From the NCBI GenBank assembly GCA_037043455.1, contig JAWPHD010006804.1, positions 62,001 to 126,000 on the forward strand: a stretch of 64,000 nucleotides of DNA, read 5' to 3'. Every line of letters begins with the position of its first letter. Positions within the stretch are counted from its first letter, which is position 1. The position numbers and the translations under genes are program-made. Origin of the DNA: Cyrtodaria siliqua (lineage: Eukaryota; Mollusca; Bivalvia; Adapedonta; Hiatellidae). The notes beneath the pieces were generated by a model. That model searched no databases. It was given only the letters and a program-made list of their open reading frames with translations, and was not told the DNA's origin. Shown one piece after another: positions 1 to 11,295 of this stretch.

Positions 1-56
1 TGAGATCGGAGAGAAACATTTCAATCCTGTCCGGGAAGAAGGGGGTGGTCATACAC

Positions 57-345
57 CCTGCGTGGTCCGGTAGGTATTCGGACGGTTTCCGAAGGGTACT
101 CGCCCGGTCACCTGGTGAAAACCTTTGGCATCTTCCTTCTGGACACCGTCCGATATTCTTAAGGTAATCGGCCGACTACCGTACGATAAATGTCCAATTG
201 TCGTCCGGTATCCGGCCGGTTTGCAACCATCGTACGGTGACTGTACGGTATACGGGCAAAAGCCGTGCGATATCCGGTCGGCTATCGGACGGTATTCGTA
301 CGGATACCGTCCGGTCCCCCTTGGTTCTCCGGCATGGATTACGCA
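57..345. repeat. Left subterminal repeats of Harbinger element
   Basis: A GC-rich block of degenerate short units such as cggtattcggacggt and gtccggtatccggccggt. Units end in CGG or CCG about every 10-13 bp. Such arrays typically bind the element's own DNA-binding protein; that role is inferred. Confidence 0.6.
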
Positions 346-368
346 CGACTTCCATTTCATACAGGGGG

Positions 369-376
369 TATATAAA
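369..376 (+). promoter_or_regulatory. TATA box of the Harbinger transposase gene
   Basis: TATATAAA lies 40 bp before the ATG at 416 and is preceded by GGGGG. The partner gene on the other strand has the same arrangement (GGGGG then TATAAAAG at 4576-4569), so both promoters sit at matching places in the element's subterminal zones. Confidence 0.6.
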
Positions 377-415
377 CACCTCATCATCATCCTCTCCATA
401 ACAGTAGCCAACAGC

Positions 416-1927
416 ATGGCAAATCCTCCAAGACATTTGAGACTGGCTATGCTACGCCTGCAACTTGCAGAAGCCCGTGGCCGTTACATTGCTATATTGG
501 CCGCATTAATCGTTGAAGAAGAGAGGGTTAGGAGACGACAGAGGCAGCGAAGACGGTGGTGGATCAGACCTTGGCTTGAGAGACGAGTGATGTATGGCCA
601 ATATGAAACATTGATGGGAGAGCTTGAGATGGAACATGAAGCGGATTTCAAGTCCTTCCTCGGGATTGAACCCCAGATGTTCCATGAATTGCTTCAGCGG
701 GTTGGGCCACGCATTGAAAAAAGTGAAAAGTAAGTTATTATAAGTAATTATCTAGAATTAGACTTTTTAATGCAACCATAACTTTTAATGTTTTCAAAGT
801 TTTCAAATGTATTATTTTTTTCCTGTGTGAATAAAGTTGATATTTTTCCAAAAAACAATAAACCAAGACAAAATGTCTCTAATAAAATTATGTTTTATTT
901 GTATGTTTCCAGACAGCGGGCACCCTTGAAACCAGGCTTGATGCTTGCCATCACACTCCGCTTCTTGGCCACAGGGAACACCTACCAATCCCTGGAGTTT
1001 GATTTCCGTGTGGCACACAACACCATTTCGGTGTTCGTGCCTCAGGTGTGCAGAGCCATTTTAGAGGAATACAGAGACGAGGTCTTCCGCACGCCACGTG
1101 CCCCTGATGAGTGGCGACCAGTTGCGCAACGCTTTCAGGACAGGTGGAACTTCCCTCATTGCTGCGGGGCTATTGACGGGAAGCACATTGCCATTAAGAA
1201 ACCATCACAGACAGGGACTTTATACTACAACTATAAGGGGTTCTTCTCCATGGTGTTGCTTGGAGTCGTGGATGCGGATTATAAGTTCATATGGGCTGAT
1301 GTTGGGGCAAATGGTTCGTCATCAGATGCTGGTGTCTTCAACCAATCTGTTCTAGAGCCTGCACTCAGGGAAATGAGGATAGGGTTCCCCCCACCAGACC
1401 CTATGCCAAACGATGACAGAGACACCCCCTACTTCATTGTTGCCGATGATGCCTTTCCCCTGCGACCTTACTGCGTAAAGCCCTTCTCCAAGCGTTATAT
1501 GGATACAGAAGAAAGGATCTTCAACTACCGTTGCTCAAGGGCCCGGAGGGTGGTGGAGAACGCATTTGGGATATTAGCCAACAGATTCCGCTGTTTGCTC
1601 ACTACTCTGAACACCAAACCAGCTGCAACTGTGTGGATAGTGACAGGCTGTCTGGCATTACACAATATCATGCGTATGCGATATCCTTACCTGCAAAATG
1701 CAGACATGGATGTCGAAGGTCACAACCATTCTGTTATCCCAGGGGCTTGGATGGATGGTGCAGTCATGCAAGAAGTGGAGGCAGCGGGTCGCGGCCCAAG
1801 ACAGACTGCAGAGGGGAAGAGGCTGCGGCATTACCTCATGAAATACTTTAACAGCCCCGCAGGCAGCGTTCCATGGCAGGATGCTGCTCAGTATTATCAT
1901 AAACTCTTGGGCCAGACTTTCGCATGA
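416..1927 (+). CDS. PIF/Harbinger (HARBI1-like) DDE transposase, two exons
   Basis: Exon 1 is 416-729 and exon 2 is 913-1927. The intron has a GTAAGT donor at 730 and a pyrimidine-rich TTTCCAG acceptor ending at 912. The phases match (2+1), giving an uninterrupted 442-residue protein. The N-terminal part is basic and helical, with an arginine-rich stretch. The DDE_Tnp_4-type catalytic core shows D193 in GAIDGKH, D243 in GSSSDAGVF and E320 in RRVVENAFGIL, the three expected metal-binding acids with family spacing. It should cut and join the element's ends together with its DNA-binding partner. The start at 416 is chosen because it follows the TATA box at a normal distance; upstream in-frame codons from 125 lie in subterminal repeats. 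Length is normal for the family and no disabling change is visible, so this is the best candidate for a functional protein in the window. Confidence 0.9.
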
Positions 1928-2437
1928 CTTTCACATGACTTTCTTGATATGTTTGATAAAAAATCTTTGAACAATAATAATAATAAAAATAAATGTGGTC
2001 ATTTGAATAAAGTGATATGATGGTGAAGGCTGAGTTGGGTATTTTTGGTATCTAAGGATAATTTTGGCTAATAATTCCTTCAAGAACAGTTGAGAGAGTA
2101 AAAATGGGTATCCTGTAATTATTTTAAGACTGCCCATTTCTTCTCTCTCAACCATTCCGGAAGGAAATAAAAAAATTACTTGTGTGCAAAAGAAAATAAC
2201 CCATAAACATAAAACATTCTATTTATCATAGAGGAGGCATAAAAATGAAAAACAATACAGATAGACTTTCAATCTTCCCCCGCTTTTATTTTCTCCCTCA
2301 ACTGACAATACAAAATATAATTTCAAAACATGGAAACTTTTCAGTGCACGTAATATGAACCAGTATATGACTCAGCATATCACACAGTATATGACACAGC
2401 ATACGACACAGTATATCACCCAAAATATGCTAAAGGT

Positions 2438-4442
2438 CTACTCCTTGTCCTCTGCACTAGAAGACGACGATTCCCCCTCCCCCTGAGTCTGCGACACAGT
2501 CTCGGCAGACTCTCTTGGTTCGTATGACGGTGGGGTGTCAAGGCTGTCTCCAAAGGTGAGTGAAGTACTTGGTTGGGGGATGAGGTCTTGCCTGTCAATC
2601 TGGCTGCTGTGCTGTACATGGATACTCTGCTGTCCCTGTCCTGACATTTGCCATGCCTGCCCTATCAGTGACGAACAGCTATCAGCAAAGTTGGTGGCCA
2701 GAGGGTCCCATACCGGAGGCGCCGAATGGGAACGGACTGGGAAGTGCATCTGAAAAAAATAACAAAAAAAATTGCACATAAATATTTTGAACAAGCTCAT
2801 TTTGTGCCATTCAATGTTTATTCATTAATAAAAATTAAGTTGTCTTACAATGTGAAAAGAAAGGTAATCAAAATCTAAGAATAACATTCTACAATATATG
2901 GAATTAGAAAAAAAATTACCTGTTGACCAGGGCACTGCGAGGTTCGTGTCTGCATCGGAGGGGTCGGGGCCATAAATGGCTGTTTCTGTGCTTGTGGCTG
3001 CTGGGGGGTGTTGAACATGGGCTGGAACTGTCCATGGGGTGGCTGCTGCTGCTGCGGTGGCTGCTGCTGCTGAGGTGGCTGCTGATACATGACTGCGGGT
3101 GGCTGTGGCGGCGTCTGCGTCTGCGTCCAGGGTTGTGAATTAGAGGCGGAGGGTTGTTGTCCCGACATGCAGTTCATCGCCAGCCGGAATGTCTGTTCCT
3201 GGAAAACACGCCACTGCTGCGGGGGTATTTCCCTCTAAACAGAGAGAAGCCACTCTTCTCAAGCATCCCTCTCACAACGACCCTGAGCTGCTGAGGAGAA
3301 CTGCAATACAGAAAAAATAAACAAAATAAACATTGCCAAACTATAAGCCGATTTCTCAGAAAAATCCGGCTAAAAATATAAATGTTACCTTCTCTGTTGC
3401 CGTTTTGACCTCTTTCCGGGACTCTTCAAGGAGGTTGACCAGGACCTCTGACATTTCTCGGGGATCTTTCTTGGGCTTCTTGCTCCTCTTTGGCACCCCT
3501 GTCGATGCATCAGACGCAACAGATGTGGATACGACAGATGGCGGATCGGGTAACGCCCCCCCCGGAAGTTCTCATCACTTGCCCCCCGTTTCCTCTGGGA
3601 CGACGATGGGCGTGCTTCCTCCCCAACATCCTCATCCCCGGACGAATCCGCACCTAGCGTGTCTGACCCCTCTCCTGCAATCTGAAGCATAAACAAGGAA
3701 AAGTCAGAGTTGGATAAGAAGTTCTGCAAAGCAGAAAAAATAAACATTGTCAAAAAACACAAATGTATGGATAAGAAAATGTATAAATAATATGATATGG
3801 ATAATATAAGAGGACCAGAGGGAACAGAGAGAAATTACAAACTCTTCCTTGCAAAGGCTTACCTCTCCAAGAGTCTCTGTTTTCGTCCTGGGTTTGTAAT
3901 GTGCGTCAAGGAAACGATAGGCGTTCAGCTTGAAAGTCTGCAGTGGGGTTCTCAGCTTTGCCTTGGACCCGCTCTTCCCGTACTTCATGTCCTTCACCAT
4001 TTTGTTGTGGTCTGTTCGCATCGTGACAACCCTCTGCCACACCCAATCAGCTGTAAACAGAAAGAAGAAATCATTGATAAAAACTTTGTTTTTTTTTAAA
4101 ATGATATTTTCCCTACCAATTTTGGCAGTTTTTCTAGTCTTAAAATTTGTTTTTTTTTGGATAATAATTACGATGTTACAAAAAAATATCTCAATGTTGT
4201 TATTTTTTAAAAATCTTACAAAATTATTGTCACAGAAACAGAAAAGAATACACTACCTCCCACTGCACCCCCCTCCTCTGTCTCGCCCCTATCTTCTGGC
4301 ATGTTTTCTCCCTCTTGCTCTTCAGACCGTTCTTGCCCCCCCTCTTCTGCTGGCCTTTTTCCTTGTTTTCTGGGTGAAGTTCTTGCCTTCTACCCTCTGA
4401 CTTCTTTCCCTTCTTTTCTTTGCTGACTGTTTTGGTAGGCAT
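2438..4442 (-). pseudogene. Harbinger accessory protein, MADF-like, five exons with two frame breaks
   Basis: Read on - from the ATG at 4442. Inferred exons: 4442-4257, about 4030-3863, 3681-3389, about 3236-2920 and 2749-2438, each with GT/AG borders and compatible phases once two frame breaks are allowed. Exon 1 must change frame somewhere upstream of or at the seven-C run (4336-4342) to enter the acidic frame that splices to exon 2. Exon 3 changes frame at the eight-C run (3556-3563). Exon 2 encodes the C-terminal half of a MADF/Myb-SANT-like fold (KSGSKAKLRTPLQTF, then YRFLDAHYKPR). The last exons are rich in glutamine and proline and end in an acidic serine-rich tail. Such proteins normally bind element ends and bring the transposase to the nucleus. 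The breaks fall on homopolymers, so sequencing error is possible. Confidence 0.65.
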
Positions 4443-4568
4443 ATTACACTTTGAAAACAATCAAAGTTTTCTAAAAAAAATTGTAAATGAAACTAGAAAA
4501 GTTTAAGAAACCTCTCACGTGTGTGAAAACGCAGAACTTTGAATGAGAGAATGGCTGCCGTCAGGTCT

Positions 4569-4576
4569 CTTTTATA
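4569..4576 (-). promoter_or_regulatory. TATA box of the Harbinger accessory gene
   Basis: TATAAAAG on the - strand, preceded by GGGGG, 127 bp before the ATG at 4442. It mirrors the GGGGG-TATATAAA promoter of the transposase at the other end of the element. Confidence 0.5.
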
Positions 4577-4584
4577 CCCCCTAC

Positions 4585-4975
4585 GCTATCCCTACGGTGT
4601 CCATCCGGGCACCATAAGACCATCCGGGCACCGTACGGCGTCCATCCGGGTCCCGGCCGGTGACCTGCCGAGTCGCCTTCGGAGACCGCTCGGACACCGC
4701 TCGGAAACCGGAGGATTATTTGGCGCCAAGGGTGTGAAAATGTTCACCGGCATGCAACCGATACCAATAGGTGTCCGGCCGGGTATCGGAGGGGTTTTCA
4801 CCGTGTCTGCTACGGTGAGCTGGCGATGTGCCTCATGCCGCAAGAAAATAACTCCGCGCTAAATCTCTCCGGTGACCCGTACGATGCCTCACCGGTGACT
4901 TGACACCGGAGGGTCACCGGCCGGAGACCTTTGAAAATTTGGCAATTTCAGCCCGTTTAGACACCGGTACCCCAT
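4585..4975. repeat. Right subterminal repeats of Harbinger element
   Basis: Degenerate units such as gtccatccgggcacc, caccggtgac and ggtcaccggccgg at short spacing, in a GC-rich block unlike the flanks. It is the counterpart of 57-345. Clear homology to the left block is limited to the CGG/CCG-flanked style, so the terminal inverted repeat was not resolved. Confidence 0.55.
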
Positions 4976-5268
4976 CGTAAACCTAATCGGAGTGTAATGT
5001 GACGCAGCCATTAGTAAGGTAATTTTACATGGGGAGAAAACATTAATATACAATTATTTATTTTCTCTCTCAAAACCTGGTGATGACGCTAGTTTTAGAA
5101 ATAAAACACGATTAAATAGGGCAGTTGAGAAGACACTTTTGTAGATGTTTGGTCTGTTCTGATGTGAAAATGTGTAAAACAGACACAAGATTGGAAATTT
5201 GCTCTGTGTCCCTTTAATAATTTAGGGACCCATCACATAGAACACAATCATATTGTAATGTGTTGATG

Positions 5269-5570
5269 TTAAAGGGACACACGGCAATCTTGAAGTATTT
5301 ATCAAGCATTAACATTAGTATCTCCATTTGTTGACCTGGTAACATTTTAAATTTAAACCTGCTTGCATTAAAAATTAAATAAAAGTGTCAGTTTTCATTT
5401 TGTCTTCGTTATTCTATCAAATACTTAACTATATTATAGGTGCACTATTATCAACAGTAAGTAATGTGTAAAACAATTTCTTCTGAATTATTCTAATAAA
5501 TGATATTAATGATTGCACAAATGCAAATTATGCAGAAACATTGACCGAACTCCAGAAGTTTTAAACAAAT
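5269..5570 (-). mobile_element. TTAA-type MITE, partial copy
   Basis: It begins with TTAA then AGGGACACACGGCAATCTTG, and continues with sequence shared in reverse orientation with the complete copy at 39748-40133 (for example the aagtatttatcaagcatt block and the aatgattgcacaaatgcaa block). The far terminal repeat is missing. Another end of the same family (reverse complement, ending in ccctTTAA) lies just before it at about 5185-5217, 52 bp away. Confidence 0.65.
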
Positions 5571-7670
5571 AAAGGCTGCCTTTTTCGCGTGTATCCAGTA
5601 CATGTAGTTTACACGAGCTCATATGACAATCACGCTGCATTATCACTGAAAACATGTTTTACTCTAACTTTGAACAGCACCATGCAAGCATAACACGTGT
5701 GGTAATACAAGCTCCATTTAAAGAACTACACAAGTGCAAACAATTTTTAAAAAGGCGCTCACCTCCAAATGATCCAATGGCATTTAATACGGCTTGACAT
5801 TCTGAAGTCGTCAGTATCAATTCACTTGGAGCTGCTCAAGGGCACGATTCACATGTGAGGCCTCTCTGAAAAACAACAGCAATCCAATATCAATGATCAA
5901 ACAGACATAGTTTATCCTTTGTTATACATAATGTAACATATTTAAAAAAGAAAAGAAAAAAAGAAGAACTAAATTGAATAAAGCATGAATACTACTTGTG
6001 CTCAATTACACGGTTAATGTAATAAAAACATCTCTCATCATTCATTATACATGTAAAATATAACGTAACCTGAATTGGAGACCTATTAAAAACATTGTTC
6101 CACTTTTACAGAATATTTCCTGCCCATGGAATAGTCATTTGTTTTGAGACACACTGGATGCGGAGGTAGTAGCTCCAACTCCTTAAAACATTTATTTAAA
6201 GTGAAGTATACTTTCTCGAAATTTGGCGCGTTTTTTTTTCGCAACGGAAAATATCTAGTAAATATAAATAAATGTAAATTCAAAATCACTTCCTTGCCTC
6301 AAAACTCTACTGTACATAAATATGAATCTGACCGATTTCAGTCAAATGTCAATGGCAGTTTACATTGTTTCAATGGTAGTTGTATCGGAATATGTATTCA
6401 CGAATGTGCGAGAAAATGGGATAACATAACGATATAGAGACAACGCTAACAATTACATTCATGCATCTTAGGGGTGGGGGTGGAAGGAGTTTCTAGTTTC
6501 CTTACCCCCTCCTGTTTTCGGTATGCAAGCTCCATCTACCCCCACCCACCATACTCGGTTGGGGTGTGGGGTGGGTGGGGAGGGGTGCGGGGAACATTGA
6601 TATCATTTCTACTAGTAATTGTTTTATTCCACGAAACGTTTTACAGTTTACAGTACATCTAGTTAATGGAAAGATCGGAGTACACGAAAAACACTTATAG
6701 TGATTATGAACTTTCTATTATACAGTATACACCACTTTTTAGGCACTATTTTTGGCCAATGTCTAAATATGTACGATCTAAATGTGGTGTGTACTGTTTA
6801 TTAACAAACACATTTTAATGACAAAGCAAACACCATGATAATGGATCTCTAGCAGCAGACAGTAATCTCATATCAAATGTGCATCAATTTATGTCACGTG
6901 TCAAGTTATGTCACGGTGACCTGTCAACAACACTGCACCGTGCTGACACATAATGGGAGTAAGGTATTTGTTTTACATAATCTACGGTCTGAAACACTGT
7001 ACGCGTGCTGTTATAAGACTCCATAGGTACCTGTAGTGCTCGCCGACGTAGCGCGATCAATTTCGGGTGTAAAAATATGGCGCCTGTTTTAACTGAAAAT
7101 TCATAAAATAAGTCCGTAAAATACAATGAAATAGTCCATGTTCGCGGAGTGAAAATTCGAACAGAACCGATATGTTATAGGTCCTTGGCGTTCCTATTGC
7201 ATATCATGAGGAGTTTTATTGATACAAGTTTCGTTTATACCAAATCCCATCACAAATTTTATTTTATTTCAAATGGTAGTATTTTTCTTTCTCTTACATT
7301 TAGAGCAAAAAAGGAGTTTAACGGAAACTTTGACTATGTCAAAACCTTGATTTTTAAGAGAAAAGCGAAAAATGTACAATTATTATTTTCAAAATAAACA
7401 TAAATGTTTGAAATCCCATTTTGCTATTCACAATGAATCTTTTGAATGTATTCTCATCAAAATCAGTGAATAATAGAGAGAGCAAGTAAGGTGCAACGTG
7501 ATATTTTGGTTAAGACAGGAAGTTTCCTAACTGTTTATTAATATGTTTGTGCTATGCATCATCAAAGGAAATTTCACCGACCCTACTACAACGGTGATTA
7601 ACGAATACTGTGTTGTTGTGGGGTGCGTGGGGGGGTGGGGTGCGGGGGACATTGAGTTTAAGAGCGTGTG
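5571..7670. other. Non-coding stretch without recognised gene
   Basis: AT-rich sequence with two short C/G-rich patches (about 6470-6600 and 7620-7660, 'ggggtggggtgcgggg' style). Apart from the weak exon candidate at 5763-5865 I see no gene, RNA or element. Confidence 0.5.
5763..5865 (-). other. Possible isolated coding exon, broken
   Basis: On the - strand a 103-base block has a strong acceptor (TTGTTTTTCAG) and donor (GGAG then GTGAGC). It reads EASHVNRALEQLQV in one frame and ILTTSECQAVLNAIGSFG in another, with a stop between them, so one base would have to be missing. No neighbouring exon was found. It could be a stranded pseudo-exon of a host gene or chance; I do not recognise the protein. 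Confidence 0.25.
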
Positions 7671-7679
7671 CATGGAAAT

Positions 7680-7975
7680 TGATATTCTTATCTTACGCGT
7701 AACTTAACTAACCAATGAAGTGATGTTCTTATGTTACGAGTAACTTAAGCATCCAAGGAAATGATGTTCCTATGTTACGCATAACTTAAGCAGCCAATGA
7801 AATGTTTGTTCTTAAGTTACGCGTAACATAGGATATTATGACCCTGGCGGCCAGAAAGGTATCAATTATGCTTAAGTTTATGTTACGCGTATCATAAGAA
7901 CGTGATTTCATTGGATAGTTATGTTACGCGTATTATAATTTGGTTACACGTAACATCTTCAGCGTTATGACCTTG
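7680..7975. repeat. Array of TTACGCGTAAC palindromes in an imperfect large palindrome
   Basis: At least seven copies of a GTTACGCGTAAC-like 12-mer palindrome occur at about 40 bp spacing. In the left half the spacer reads like CCAATGAAATGATGTTC. In the right half the reverse complement (gaacgtgatttcattgg) appears. The block is therefore both a tandem array and an inverted repeat centred near 7850. Confidence 0.7.
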
Positions 7976-7989
7976 ATGGCTAACCATAG

Positions 7990-8213
7990 ACGTTAGCTGT
8001 TGATAGTGATCCGATAGACTGCATCGACTATAGTTGTTGATAGTTTTCCTATAGACAGCACTGACGTTAGCAATCCATAGTGTTCCTTTAGGTAGTACTA
8101 ACGGTAGCGGTAGATAGTATCCCTATAGACAGTACTGATTCCATCTGTTGATAGTGTCCCTATGGACAGTATTAATGTTAGCTGTTGCTTGTGTACCTAT
8201 ATACAGCACTGGC
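7990..8213. repeat. Tandem repeat, about 45 bp unit, five degenerate copies
   Basis: Units of the form gttgatagtgtccctatag followed by acagtactgacgttagc, repeated with drift. It directly follows the palindromic array. No coding signal. Confidence 0.65.
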
Positions 8214-8430
8214 AGGGTGGCCACGGACCCTTGACAACTGAGAAAACAGGTGAAATGGCACAAAGAAATCTCTGCAGGAACAAGAAAATATGTTATTCTT
8301 TTTTTGGCAAATATCACTGAAAACCGGGAACTTTTATTATATAATTTAATATAAGTGTACATGTTTATTGATTTAGCTGTCAGATTGTTTCTATTAATAG
8401 CATATATATAAATAGCTGGATTGTGAACTA

Positions 8431-8706
8431 TTGATTTTTAAGCTAGAAAAGCAGCAACGAGAGATGGGTAGTTTACTCTCGGAGTTCAGTAGTTTACTCT
8501 CGGAGTTCAGTGATGTCTTGTCCGAAAACCCGGGGCAGACAGATGGAGTGCAACATATTGTACTCACATCACGGAAACCAAATAGAATTAAGGGGTATCC
8601 CATTCCATTTCACTCCCGATCAATTGTTGACGAGGAGGTGAAAGACATGTTGAAATTGGGTGTCATCGAACCTTCAAACGCCCCTTTTTCATCCCCAGTC
8701 GTACTT
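8431..8706 (+). pseudogene. Ty3/gypsy polyprotein remnant (start of reverse transcriptase)
   Basis: A 92-residue open stretch contains FSDVLSENPGQTD, then GYPIPFHSRSIVDEEVKDML and KLGVIEPSNAPFSSPVVL. This is the highly conserved linker between protease and reverse transcriptase plus the first RT motif of Ty3/gypsy retrotransposons. Homology stops abruptly near 8706, before the catalytic motifs, where a tRNA-like sequence on the other strand begins. A 21 bp tandem duplication (SLLSEFS repeated) lies near its start. No LTR, gag or integrase is nearby, so it is a fragment. Confidence 0.75.
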
Positions 8707-8726
8707 ACACGATTTACAGAACAAAA

Positions 8727-8812
8727 AGAATTGACTCTTTCGGGACTCGAACACACATGCTTCTGATATCAAGTCGGGTGCTCTATCCACTGGGCTATAA
8801 CGCTTCTTGAGA
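8727..8812 (-). repeat. tRNA-like SINE head
   Basis: On - the sequence shows an A-box-like TAGCCCAGTGGATAGAGC and a B-box-like GTTCGAGTCCC about 40 bp apart, the spacing of a tRNA promoter. The arms do not pair as a full cloverleaf, so I read it as a tRNA-derived SINE head rather than a tRNA gene. It abuts the gypsy fragment. Confidence 0.45.
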
Positions 8813-9147
8813 AAACGGTATACAAACTACAATTTATTATGAGGCAAAATAACTTAACATTTGAACGCAACTCAAGACGAATCCATAAATATATAGTCCA
8901 TCTTGTCGGACGTGTAAATTAACATTGCCTGGTGTAATACTATATGTTATCAATATCAACTAACATTCCGCCTCAAAACAACCATATCTCGACTTGTTAT
9001 TTAGCGCTTGATGAGTTTGTATGTGCGCTAGTTATTACGTAATGCCTATTTAGTGTTAATAATGCTAGAACATTAATAAATAGCCGTGGTCTAGTGGTTA
9101 AACGTACGGCCATCAAAACTTAAAAGCTCAACGGCTGTGGCGCAAAA

Positions 9148-9640
9148 GTTGGGTGTCGTTCTTCAGGGCTGCAAAGCAAAGAAAATAGCCAAAAATAGGG
9201 GGAAAGAAAGGGAGAGAAAAGCGGAGGAAAGAGGGAGGAGAGGGGAAGAGAGAGAAGAGGAGTTTGTTAATGAATTGTGAGAAAATGGACAAGGGTGGGA
9301 TTCAGACGGGGGTGCACGCAGTTGGGTGTCGTTCTTCAGGGCTGCAAAGCAAAGAAAATAGGGTGAAAGAAAGGAAGAGAAAAGCGGAGAAAAGAGGGAG
9401 GAGAGGGGAAGAGAGAGAAGAGGAGTTTGTTAATGATTTGTGAGAAAGGGACAATGGTGGGATTCAGACGGGGGTGCACGCAGTTGGGTGTCGTTCTTCA
9501 GGGCTGCAAATCAAAGAAAATAGGGGGAAAAGAAAGGGAGAGAAAAGCGGAGGGAGGAGAGGGGAAGAGATAGAAGAGGAATTTGTTAATGAATTGTCAG
9601 AAAAAGGACAAGGTGGGATTCAGACGGGGGTGCACCCGCC
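9148..9640. repeat. Three-copy tandem repeat of 160-174 bp
   Basis: Copies start at 9148, 9322 and 9483 with gttgggtgtcgttcttcagg, continue through a purine-rich stretch and gagtttgttaatga, and end in gggattcagacgggggtgcac. Just before it (9083-9112) lies a tRNA A-box-like phrase, so the unit may derive from a SINE body. Confidence 0.8.
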
Positions 9641-9837
9641 CCACAACTACGGTAAAATCTGAAAGTTATATAACTATGTTGTTATGATGTGTTTTTTAGT
9701 TTGTTTTCTATGAGGTTTTTAACAGTTTTTCTACAAAGATGCACCCACTCCCCACTAAAACTGAAGTCATGAAAATACACGTGAAATGGCGTTTTTATTT
9801 GGAAACAAGGGTGGGAGGGATTCACTCACCCCCTCCC

Positions 9838-10020
9838 CCCACCCCACTCTATAATCTGAAAAGTTACATGTAAATTCTTATATAAACATACTTTTTTATG
9901 TACTTTTGTTTGGTTGTTACATGTACCCCCCCACCCCACCCCTATAATCTGAAAAGTTACATGTAAATTCTTATGTTAACATACTTTTTTATGTATTTTT
10001 GTTCGGTTGTTAACAGTTTC
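9838..10020. repeat. Two-copy tandem repeat of about 94 bp
   Basis: The phrase taatctgaaaagttacatg occurs at about 9851 and 9945, with matching flanks on both sides and C-rich junctions (ccccaccccac). Confidence 0.7.
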
Positions 10021-11295
10021 TTTCTAAAACGATGTGGCCGCCCCCTGCTCCTTAAAGTGAAAAGTCATTAAAATGCACGTGAATTTTTTTTTATTAGGGA
10101 TTTTTGGTTGTCATGTTCTTGTTTTTTGTTTAAATGTTGCGCAATCTGCCATCAAAAATGAAAACTAACAAACTTTTTTGTATTAAAAACGTTATGATTA
10201 AGACGTAATCTATTAAAAAAAGTTTAGTGTAAAACTATGATAATAATCTGTTAAGATCCTATTATTGCTGTATACATGGTATAAGTAAAGTTGCTATAAA
10301 ACAGGGTGTTAATGTAACCTCGGTAAAATATAGTGTTCTTTCTTATACCAGGGGTGTCGATCTGCCGATTTCCCCCTCCAAAAAGTATGTTTCCCCCCCC
10401 CCCCCCCATTTCAGACTCAAAATTACCCCCTGAAAAAAATAAAAAAATAAAAATTATAAAAAAAACACTTCTGGTACGTAAAATATTGAGTATGAACTGT
10501 AGTTAATACAAATTAAAGATGAAAATGATTATAATCAAAATTATGACCACAAAATAATTCCCTCTTTCCTGTAAAAGCACGCTAAAATTCCCCCACCCAA
10601 GGGTATGGGTCGAAGTCCCCCAAAACAGATTGACGGCCCTGTATACTGCTGTTGCTGTGTGTTGTTAATGTTGCTGTTAAGTGTGTTGGTAATAAGTTAT
10701 CACTAAAAGGAAAGCTCATTTGTATTAATTTTGTAATTTTACTGCAGAGCCTGATTTGGTACACCAATAAAAACAATATAATATTGATTTGAATGGTTTA
10801 GAAACGTTAAGCAGAACATACGGAAAAAGTAAAGACTACATCTGAAGGACATATGTATCATGTGTATTGACAGAAACAATACTTTTCATACCTTTTTGTT
10901 TATTAAACTTTTGATACACTAAAAAATAGATATAAAGGTCGAACAGGAAATGCAGCTTTCATAGAGCACAGTTACCCCCAAAAAACGCAAAAAGACAAAC
11001 ATGAATGGCAATGATAATAAGGAATAAAGGCATATGATGCCACAAACACAAAAAAAAGTGAATTTGGTTCAATAAAAACAATGCATTATTGTTTTAATGG
11101 TTCAGAAACGTTAAGTAGAACATACGGAAGAAGCACAAACTACATCTGAGGTGTATTTGTAGAGGTGTATTTGTAGTTACATGTGTATACTATATTGGTA
11201 GTTTATACAGAAAATATAGTATTCCATAAAACATTTTTCAGCACTGAACTCCGAATTATGTGTATAAAACCTGTCAAAATAATTAAATACTGGTT
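10021..11295. other. Non-coding stretch
   Basis: AT-rich, with a run of C near 10390-10407. Two related segments (about 10795-10870 and 11095-11170, 'tggttcagaaacgttaag' style) suggest an old dispersed repeat. No gene seen. Confidence 0.45.

Larger units (their letters stand above)
1..4985. mobile_element. PIF/Harbinger DNA transposon, left end off the window
   Basis: Two convergent genes (DDE transposase at 416-1927 on +; MADF-like protein at 2438-4442 on -) sit between two GC-rich blocks of short CGG/CCG-flanked repeats (about 57-345 and 4585-4975). This is the usual layout of PIF/Harbinger elements, which carry a transposase plus a Myb/SANT or MADF-like DNA-binding partner. The right block fades near 4985, where base composition drops back to AT-rich. 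The first bases of the window still look subterminal, so the left terminal inverted repeat and target duplication are probably outside the window. I could not define exact ends. Confidence 0.85.

Noticed and set aside
125..415. Open frame upstream of and in frame with the transposase ATG
   Set aside because: It lies in GC-rich subterminal repeats upstream of the TATA box, so it is very unlikely to be translated.
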